Assembly (NCBI GenBank): GCA_964453155.1
Contig: CAYVQU010000222.1
Location: forward strand, 1 to 7,780
Direction: 5' to 3'
Source of the DNA: CAYVQU01 sp964453155
GTDB lineage: Bacteria; Chloroflexota; Anaerolineae; Anaerolineales; UBA11858
DNA: 7,780 nt
A program made the position numbers and the translations under genes. Position 1 is the stretch's first letter; each line of letters opens with the position of its first letter. A model generated the notes under the pieces. That model did not search any database. It was given only the letters and a program-made list of their open reading frames with translations, and was not told the DNA's origin. Of the stretch, positions 1 through 5,537 are shown one piece after another.

Positions 1-192
1 TTTAGCTCTTATTCAACAGTGGTGTAACTAACCACACTATTATGTTCTGCTACCAATAATGCTATCCATAAGAATAATGATTTATATCTCGATTTCAATA
101 CTCACCTCATAGCAACCTGGGGTCTGTAATAGATGCTGGGCATATTCCTTTAGAACATGGTTAATTTCAGCATCCAATATGTTGTCTCATTG
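1..192. other. AT-rich region downstream of the ABC operon, no secure gene
   Basis: This stretch follows the stop of the second ABC gene and runs to the window edge. It is visibly richer in A and T than the genes. I see no promoter or tRNA, and no clear hairpin with a T-run that would end the operon. A weak 5-bp stem (19-23 with 31-35, 7-base loop) is the only fold noticed. A 31-codon minus-strand reading frame (82-177, TTG start) has protein-like composition but no good ribosome binding site; it is discussed as a finding. The operon end or the next gene may lie beyond the edge. Confidence 0.4.
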
Positions 193-1995
193 TTACCCAC
201 TTCGCTCTTCTGACGGTACGTAGAACTGCCGGTGATACAAATCGGCGTACAAACCTTCGGCAGCCAGCAATTCATCATGATTGCCCTGTTCGACCAAATC
301 CCCATCATCCAAAGCGATGATGACATCGGCATTGCGAACTGTGGACAATCGGTGGGCAATCACAAAACTAGTTCGGCCGGCCAGAAGGTGATCCAGCGCC
401 GATTGAATCAGGCGTTCGGTGCGGGTATCGACGCTGGCGGTAGCCTCATCTAAGATGAGAATGCGCGGGTCGGCCAGAATCGCCCGCGCGATGGAGATCA
501 ATTGGCGCTGACCCTGGCTAAGCATGCCACCCCGTTCACCGACTTCGGTTTGATAGCCCTCCGGCATGCGTTCAATGAAGTCGTGGGCGTTGGCAGCCGT
601 TGCCGCAGCGATTACCTCATCATCACTGGCAGCTAGACGACCATAACGGATATTTTCCATGACTGTACCGGAAAACAAGAACGGTTCCTGCAACACCATC
701 CCCATTTGAGAACGAATGCTGTTTTGAGTAACCTTACGGACATCAAAACCATCTAATTTGACTGCCCCGCCGGTAACCTCATAAAACCGCAAGATCAAAC
801 TCACTAAAGTGGTCTTCCCCGCACCGGTTGGTCCTACAATGGCGACCGTTTGACCCGGTTCAGCCGTCAAATTGATATCGCAGAGTACGGGGCGGGTGGG
901 ATCATAACCAAAGGTGACTTTTTCAAATTCCACCCGACCGGCCAGGCGAGGTAATTCTGGAGCCGCCGGAACATCCTTAATGTCAGGTTCGGTATCCACC
1001 AATTCAAAAACGCGTTCTGCCGCGGCGAAAGCCGATTGGGCGATGGTCCATAGTTGCGCCACTGTCGCAATTGGACGGAAGAAGCTCTGCACATACTGCA
1101 AAAATGCCACCACTACACCCACCGTTATCACCCCCTGAACCGCCAAATAACCGCCGTAACCGGCAACAATTGCGGTATCGAGAGTACTCAAGACATCCAT
1201 TGCAGGGGCAAACGCCGAGGTGACGGCATTGGCGCTGACATTGGCATCCCGATTGGCCGCGTTGTGTTGGGCGAATTTGCGAATATTCAAATCCTCACGG
1301 TTGAAGGCTTGGGCAACTTTGACGCCATCGAGTTCTTCCTGTAAATCAGCTGAAACATCGCCAATCGTTTCTCGGGTTTTACGAAATTCTCGGCGGGCCA
1401 GCCGCGAAAACACATTGGTGGTGATCAACATCACCGGTACAATGGCTAAAGCGCCTAAAGCCAATTGCCACTGCATCGTAATCATCGCGGCCACTACACC
1501 AATCAGGGCAAACGCAGCTCCAATTAATTGCGATAACCCCTGACTGAAAAACGAACTGATGGCATCAATATCGTTGACCAGCCGACTCATCATGTCGCCG
1601 GCTTCCTGGCCTTCAAGATATTGCAGCGATAATTGCTCCACTTTATTGAAAATTTGCACCCGCATATCGGCCAAAACATTCTGCCCGGCCCAGGAGGTCA
1701 GGTAAATTTGAAACCGCATCGACAGCATTCCGACGAGATAGACCAGCAGCAAGAATAACATCGTTTGGGCTAAGCCGGCCTTATCACCAGCGGCAATAAA
1801 TTGGTCAACTGCGCGGCCGACCAGATATGGTCCCAGAGCCTGGGTACCCGCGTTAATAATGATCAAACCTAAGGCGCCCGCAACCGCTAACCAATAAGGC
1901 CGCAGATACCGCACCAGACGACCAATCACTTGCCCAGTATTGGCCGCTTTTTCATCTTCTGTTCTGGCAATTCGCTGCATCCCATGACCCATCAT
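193..1995 (-). CDS. ABC exporter half-transporter, consensus-Walker-B subunit of a heterodimer
   Basis: This 600-aa protein is a fused membrane-ATPase half-transporter that should pair with the product of the gene just upstream to expel drugs, lipids or peptides across the cytoplasmic membrane. Six membrane segments lie at about 34-57, 76-98, 154-173, 177-196, 262-286 and 291-312. The nucleotide-binding domain covers about 354-590: Walker A GPTGAGKT at 388-395, Q-loop Gln436, Walker B ILILDE with catalytic Glu517, D-loop SVD 521-523 and switch His548. The signature reads LSQGQ (492-496) instead of LSGGQ. In heterodimeric exporters (TM288, BmrD type) this deviation belongs to the degenerate ATP site, while its own Walker A/B and His build the active site with the partner's signature. 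The first ATG is chosen because GGAGGTG lies 5-6 bases upstream; it overlaps the partner's TGA as ATGA, so translation is probably coupled. The substrate cannot be read from sequence. Confidence 0.95.
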   Translation of the reverse strand: MMGHGMQRIARTEDEKAANTGQVIGRLVRYLRPYWLAVAGALGLIIINAGTQALGPYLVGRAVDQFIAAGDKAGLAQTMLFLLLVYLVGMLSMRFQIYLTSWAGQNVLADMRVQIFNKVEQLSLQYLEGQEAGDMMSRLVNDIDAISSFFSQGLSQLIGAAFALIGVVAAMITMQWQLALGALAIVPVMLITTNVFSRLARREFRKTRETIGDVSADLQEELDGVKVAQAFNREDLNIRKFAQHNAANRDANVSANAVTSAFAPAMDVLSTLDTAIVAGYGGYLAVQGVITVGVVVAFLQYVQSFFRPIATVAQLWTIAQSAFAAAERVFELVDTEPDIKDVPAAPELPRLAGRVEFEKVTFGYDPTRPVLCDINLTAEPGQTVAIVGPTGAGKTTLVSLILRFYEVTGGAVKLDGFDVRKVTQNSIRSQMGMVLQEPFLFSGTVMENIRYGRLAASDDEVIAAATAANAHDFIERMPEGYQTEVGERGGMLSQGQRQLISIARAILADPRILILDEATASVDTRTERLIQSALDHLLAGRTSFVIAHRLSTVRNADVIIALDDGDLVEQGNHDELLAAEGLYADLYHRQFYVPSEERSG

Positions 1996-3758
1996 GAGAT
2001 CACCTCCCCAGCAACCGCGGCACCTAGTTCGGCCCGGTCACCAAATTGGGTTTCCAAAATTTCAACATATAATTCACTTTTTTCCATCAAATCCACATGC
2101 GTTCCCATCTCGGCCAACCGGCCATCGTCTAGAAGTAAGATTTTGTCGGCGTTCCGCACTGTACTGATCCGCTGGGCGATGACAAAACTGGTCCGACCTT
2201 CCATCAACCCCTCTAAAGCAGCTTGAATTTTATACTCGGTCTCAGCATCGACAGAAGAGGTACTGTCGTCAAGGATCAAAATGCGAGGATCAACTAATAA
2301 AGCCCTGGCGATCGCAATCCGCTGTTTCTGACCTCCTGATAACCCCACCCCGCGCTCACCTACGACAGTTTCATAGCCATCAGGTAGTTCTGCGATGAAT
2401 TCAGTGGCTTGGGCTGCCTGGGCTGCCTGGGTGACATCAGCATCTGTCGCCTCTGGACGTCCATAAGCGATGTTTTCGCGGATCGTCCCCGAAAACAATG
2501 AAGTTTCTTGAAGTACGATCCCAATCTGGCTTCTCAGAGAATCGAGGGTGACCTGTCGGACATCGTGACCATCGATACAAACCTGCCCGGCCGTGACGTC
2601 ATAAAATCGGGGGATGAGATTGATGATGGAAGACTTGCCCGAACCGGTTTGGCCTAAAATGGCAATTGTTTCACCGGGTTCGGCAGTGAAAGTTAATTCG
2701 GATATCACATTTTGCTCACCGCCGATATAGCGGAATCCCACCTCAAAAAATTCAACCCGGCCATCAAGAGGGGGGAGCGGCGCGGCATCAGGGTGATCGG
2801 CAACCTCCGATTGGGCATCTACCACTTCAAAAATCCGCTCAGCGGAAGCCTCCGCGCGTGAGAGCATCGCCCCAATCATTCCCATCTGGAAAATGGGCAT
2901 CAGCATGAACGCCAGATATCCCGTAAACGCTACCAATTCACCTAACGTCATGGTCAGTCCCATCACCTGTAACCCGCCATACCACACCACCGCAACCATC
3001 CCTAAATTGGCGATAAAGAAAATCAGGGGAAACACGGTCGAAAACAAGCCGATCATCTCAATATTCTTGGCAAGTAATTCCTGATTTTGATGGAGGTAGC
3101 GCTCGGTTTCATAATCTTCCCTGGCAAAAGCCTTGACCACCCGCATCCCCGCCAAATTCTCCTGGAGAATGGTATTCAAACCACCCAATTTTTCTTGTAC
3201 GAGGCGGGATACCGGCATAATTTTGCGGATAAAAATCCCAAAGATACCAAAAATGATGGGGATGACCAAAAATAAGATGAGTGACAACCGCCAATTCATC
3301 ATAAACATAATCACCAGGGTCCCTAGCAGCATCAAGATAGCTGAAATGAGCATCAACGCCCCCCGACCCACAAATTGTCGGACCAACTCGACATCCGAAG
3401 TCATCCGGGTCATGAGCTTGCCAGTTTGAGAGCGATCGTGATACGAAAAACTTAAATTTTGCAGTTTTTCGAAAATTTCATTCCGTAAATCGTATGCCAC
3501 TCCTTGGGAGGCCACTTCAGACCAATAGCCTTGCAAGAAATTAAATAATCCCCGCACTACGGCAACCCCAACCAAGCCCGCGGCAACCTGCCAAACACGG
3601 GCTTGATTTAAGGGGGTGATCCCCTCATCAATCAGCAGCCGTAAGAGCTGGGGCGTTAATAAATTAGCAGCATTAACCAAAATCAATGCTACCCCACCCC
3701 CAAAGGCGACTGGCCAATAATTGAAGAGATACTTCAAAGCTCTGGTAACAAACTTCAT
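1992..3758 (-). CDS. ABC exporter half-transporter, degenerate-site subunit of a heterodimer
   Basis: This 588-aa half-transporter has six membrane segments (about 14-34, 54-75, 133-155, 157-175, 238-262, 270-292) and a nucleotide-binding domain from about 334. Visible motifs are Walker A GQTGSGKS 369-376, Q-loop Gln417, canonical signature LSGGQ 473-477, Walker B LILDD 494-498 and SSVD 501-504. Two catalytic residues differ from consensus: the position normally Glu after Walker B is Asp498, and the switch His is Gln529. This is the pattern of the non-hydrolysing Walker site in heterodimeric exporters (BmrC, TM287, LmrC type). The partner gene carries the matching altered signature, so the two form one active and one degenerate ATP site. 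Start ATG 3758 has GGAG at 3767-3770, 8 bases upstream. It follows the TetR gene by 98 bp with no convincing terminator, and overlaps the next gene by 4 bp. Transport substrate unknown; multidrug export is the usual guess for this architecture beside TetR. Confidence 0.95.
   Translation of the reverse strand: MKFVTRALKYLFNYWPVAFGGGVALILVNAANLLTPQLLRLLIDEGITPLNQARVWQVAAGLVGVAVVRGLFNFLQGYWSEVASQGVAYDLRNEIFEKLQNLSFSYHDRSQTGKLMTRMTSDVELVRQFVGRGALMLISAILMLLGTLVIMFMMNWRLSLILFLVIPIIFGIFGIFIRKIMPVSRLVQEKLGGLNTILQENLAGMRVVKAFAREDYETERYLHQNQELLAKNIEMIGLFSTVFPLIFFIANLGMVAVVWYGGLQVMGLTMTLGELVAFTGYLAFMLMPIFQMGMIGAMLSRAEASAERIFEVVDAQSEVADHPDAAPLPPLDGRVEFFEVGFRYIGGEQNVISELTFTAEPGETIAILGQTGSGKSSIINLIPRFYDVTAGQVCIDGHDVRQVTLDSLRSQIGIVLQETSLFSGTIRENIAYGRPEATDADVTQAAQAAQATEFIAELPDGYETVVGERGVGLSGGQKQRIAIARALLVDPRILILDDSTSSVDAETEYKIQAALEGLMEGRTSFVIAQRISTVRNADKILLLDDGRLAEMGTHVDLMEKSELYVEILETQFGDRAELGAAVAGEVIS
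2001..2007 (-). promoter_or_regulatory. Strong ribosome binding site of the second ABC gene
   Basis: The minus strand reads GGAGGTG followed by ATCTC and then ATG. This near-perfect anti-16S match lies inside the 3' end of the upstream ABC gene and fixes the start of the 600-aa protein at 1995. It suggests that the two subunits are made in balanced amounts from one mRNA. Confidence 0.8.
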
Positions 3759-3856
3759 GGATTATTCTCCAGAAAAATAGTTGGGTCTTTGAGAATTGGC
3801 GTAGTTAGGGCCCAGGCCCCCGCCTTTCACGGAAATTCCCAAAGAAGGCAATAGTT

Positions 3857-4450
3857 TTATATAGCTTTCATTCCGTTCCAAAAGATATCGACAACAATTT
3901 CCACATCCGATTGCGAGAAACCCGGAGCATCACAGGTGTGTCGGTGCTGTAGCATGCCATGAAAAAGTCCTAGCAGCAGAGCGGCTGGGGATATAGAATT
4001 GCCATGGGATTTTAATTCACCATTCTCAATGGCTATGCGCAGTTCGTCTTCGATCGGTTTTAGCAACCCTGCAACCACTCGGCCGTGATGGTCACGAGCT
4101 TGTTCTGCGGTCATATCTGGTGATTTGTGTTTCAATGAGAAAAACGGAGAGCGACGCTCAGCCACATGTTCACCATAAGCCACTAACATGGCGGAAATCT
4201 TTTCTTGAACCGTTTTACCTGTGGCTCCCGCGGCCTGTAAACACTCCCCTAATTTCGAAACATGATATTCCAAGACCTCTCCAAACAAGGCCGATTTATT
4301 CGGAAAATAATAATACAAGGCGGCGTTAGTCACCCCCGCAACCTGAGCAATATCGCGAATCGAAACCGCCTGATAGCCATGTTCGGTAAAAAGCTGTTCA
4401 GCGACTTCAAGGAGACGAGTTTTCCCTACTCGATTAGTTTGTTTGGCCAT
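3857..4450 (-). CDS. TetR-family transcriptional repressor, probable regulator of the ABC operon
   Basis: This 197-aa protein has the length of typical TetR regulators. The N-terminal DNA-binding domain covers about residues 11-58, with the helix-turn-helix at 29-49: SIRDIAQVAGVT followed by the family hallmark ALYYYFPNKSAL. The rest (about 65-197) is an all-helical ligand-binding and dimerisation domain that does not reveal the ligand. The start is set at ATG 4450, with AAAGAG in front at a workable distance. An in-frame GTG at 4456 would add two residues but sits too close to that purine run. A 20-bp palindrome lies 12 bases upstream of the ATG, overlapping the likely transcription start, so autorepression is expected. 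Two exporter genes follow in the same direction, so the inferred role is to release tetR-ABC-ABC expression when a toxic compound or other ligand binds. Confidence 0.92.
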   Translation of the reverse strand: MAKQTNRVGKTRLLEVAEQLFTEHGYQAVSIRDIAQVAGVTNAALYYYFPNKSALFGEVLEYHVSKLGECLQAAGATGKTVQEKISAMLVAYGEHVAERRSPFFSLKHKSPDMTAEQARDHHGRVVAGLLKPIEDELRIAIENGELKSHGNSISPAALLLGLFHGMLQHRHTCDAPGFSQSDVEIVVDIFWNGMKAI

Positions 4451-4461
4451 AACCACTCTTT

Positions 4462-4481
4462 CTTACTAAACGTTTGGTAAG
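4462..4481. promoter_or_regulatory. Probable TetR operator palindrome
   Basis: The two 10-bp halves CTTACTAAAC and GTTTGGTAAG are inverted repeats with one mismatched pair, meeting without a spacer at a central ACGT. Size, symmetry and location between the -10 box and the start codon of the tetR gene fit an autoregulatory TetR-family operator. A repressor bound here would cover the transcription start. Binding itself is inferred. Confidence 0.75.
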
Positions 4482-4485
4482 TAAA

Positions 4486-4515
4486 AGTATATCGGCACTA
4501 CCCTATTCGAGTCAA
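4486..4515 (-). promoter_or_regulatory. Sigma70-type promoter of the tetR-ABC-ABC operon
   Basis: On the minus strand TTGACT (4515-4510) and TATACT (4491-4486) are separated by 18 bases, each matching the bacterial housekeeping consensus at five of six positions. Transcription would begin near 4479, inside the palindrome, leaving a leader of roughly 30 bases before the tetR ATG. It is the best promoter seen in the window. Confidence 0.75.
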
Positions 4516-4527
4516 GTTAGAGAAATA

Positions 4528-4558
4528 TTAGATTTTCTTTCCCAACCAAGAAAATTTA
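4528..4558. repeat. AT-rich inverted repeat upstream of the tetR promoter
   Basis: ATTTTCTT (4532-4539) and AAGAAAAT (4548-4555) are perfect inverted copies around an 8-base loop, with two further pairs beyond one mismatch. It lies between the hairpin at 4581-4623 and the -35 box. The motif TTAGAGAAA also occurs twice here (4517-4525 and 4556-4564), 39 bp apart. It could be a weak second terminator arm, an upstream protein site or chance in AT-rich DNA. Confidence 0.35.
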
Positions 4559-4580
4559 GAGAAACCCCCGATAAGCGCGG

Positions 4581-4623
4581 ATACTCACAGATGACGTTAA
4601 ATTTTTTCATCATCTGTGAGTAT
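4581..4623 (-). terminator. Perfect 14-bp hairpin after the cyclase/Thr-Pro gene pair
   Basis: The 14-base arms at 4581-4594 and 4610-4623 are exact reverse complements (arm ATACTCACAGATGA) around a 15-base AT-rich loop. The hairpin begins 23 bases after the stop of the Thr-Pro-rich gene and lies upstream of the tetR promoter, where the first transcription unit should end. There is no immediate T-run on the minus strand, only a T-rich stretch some 20 bases further on, so it is not a textbook rho-independent terminator. It could instead protect the mRNA 3' end or bind a protein. Confidence 0.5.
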
Positions 4624-4646
4624 TTATGGTTCCATTCTTTATCGAT

Positions 4647-5537
4647 TTACGGATTCGAACTCCCGGTCTTAGGTGTATCTGAGGGACGAATGACAATCGA
4701 ATCATCCTTGGTCGGTTTGGGCGTTCGCTGAAAGATTGGCGTGCGGGTAGGGCGGGTTTCTTTGGTAGGAATTTTGGTGACAATTGGAATCGGCGTCCGA
4801 GTGGCTTTAGGTGTATCTTCTGGTTCGGAAGTTCTGGTGGCAAAGATCTGGGTCCGGGTTGGTTTTGGCGTTCGAGTTACGATCAGAGTCTTAATATACC
4901 GATCTGTTGGGGTTAAGTTCGGCCTGTTACTGGTAGATGGAGTTGGGGTTCGGGTGGGCACCAGGATAATGGCTGAATCCGGCGTGGGGGTTCTGGTCAG
5001 TTTGGTCGAATCGGAAGTGGCTGTATTGGTTGGTCGAGAAATACTGTTATCGGGTGTGTTGGTGCGAGTGGCCATTCTGGAAGTGGATTCGGTCGTGGTG
5101 CGAGTTGGTTTTTCTTCCAGTGTCGACGTGGCCGAGGGGCGGGAAATATTCGTTTGGGTGGGCCGTTCATCACTGGGATCATTTGTGCTCGGGGTTGGTG
5201 TCAGGGAAAGGGTCGCCCAAACCGGTGATGGTGTGGTAGTGGGGGTCGGATCAAAAACTTTGTCAGAGACCGTTTTCCGCACCAACCCCGAACGCTGTTG
5301 GTCAATTGCATCGTAATCAGCAAGGGCTACCAAGATCACTTCCGGTTCTAACGGCAGGACATAGACCGTGAGATCAACACCGTAATCAGCCGGCGCGAGA
5401 ACTTCAATCGGCTGGAGAGGTTGCACCAGGGGTTGGGCAAAAGCCAGGGAGTATGAACCTAAAACGATGATCACCCCAATAATTACAATCAGGATAATTG
5501 CCAGATACCAGGTGAAATTGCGGCGCCAGTTACGCAT
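4647..5537 (-). CDS. Secreted or surface Thr-Pro-rich protein, coupled to the cyclase gene
   Basis: I do not recognise a named family. This 296-aa protein starts with a basic MRNWRR, a hydrophobic run at about 10-28 and a likely signal-peptidase site after AFA at 34, so it should be secreted, or held by the segment if uncleaved. Residues 35-95 form a short segment (QPLQPIEVLAPADYGVDL onward) that may be a small fold. From about 96 to 288 the sequence is low-complexity Thr/Pro/Arg/Ser with at least 15 TP pairs and repeated TRTPTP or TRTPKP units, resembling extended, possibly glycosylated surface stalks in Chloroflexota. There is no C-terminal anchor or sorting signal. ATG 5537 is preferred over an ATG 35 codons upstream because AGGGG (5547-5551) precedes it by 9 bases and a signal peptide begins there. 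It overlaps the cyclase end by 8 bp, implying joint expression. The function is unknown. Confidence 0.8.
   Translation of the reverse strand: MRNWRRNFTWYLAIILIVIIGVIIVLGSYSLAFAQPLVQPLQPIEVLAPADYGVDLTVYVLPLEPEVILVALADYDAIDQQRSGLVRKTVSDKVFDPTPTTTPSPVWATLSLTPTPSTNDPSDERPTQTNISRPSATSTLEEKPTRTTTESTSRMATRTNTPDNSISRPTNTATSDSTKLTRTPTPDSAIILVPTRTPTPSTSNRPNLTPTDRYIKTLIVTRTPKPTRTQIFATRTSEPEDTPKATRTPIPIVTKIPTKETRPTRTPIFQRTPKPTKDDSIVIRPSDTPKTGSSNP

Noticed and set aside
19..35. Short hairpin near the left edge, considered as the terminator of the ABC operon
   Set aside because: The stem is only 5 bp with no T-run, and it lies over 150 bp after the last stop.
3759..3856. GC-rich GGGCCTGGGCCC element between tetR and the first ABC gene, considered as a terminator or operator
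   Set aside because: Its possible stem is only 4-5 bp with a tiny loop and no T-run follows. No convincing promoter is seen in the gap, so read-through from tetR is preferred.
4451..4456. In-frame GTG start adding two residues to the TetR protein
   Set aside because: The purine run AAAGAG overlaps this GTG, so the spacing suits the ATG at 4450 better.
4651..4666. TTCGAAT flanked by G-rich and C-rich bases on the minus strand, resembling a tRNA T-arm
   Set aside because: The flanking bases do not pair as a 5-bp T-stem, and no acceptor, D or anticodon arm is present. The bases are explained as the last codons of the Thr-Pro-rich gene.
4940..5000. G-runs on the plus strand, considered as a G-quadruplex
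   Set aside because: Three close runs are present, but the next long run is some 30 bases away. The G/T bias follows from the Thr-Pro codons on the opposite strand.
4741..5316. 191-codon plus-strand reading frame rich in Val and Gly
   Set aside because: It is the antisense of the Thr-Pro-rich gene. Its Val/Gly repeats simply mirror ACN/CCN codons on the other strand, and the minus-strand gene has a signal peptide, a ribosome site and a coupled neighbour.
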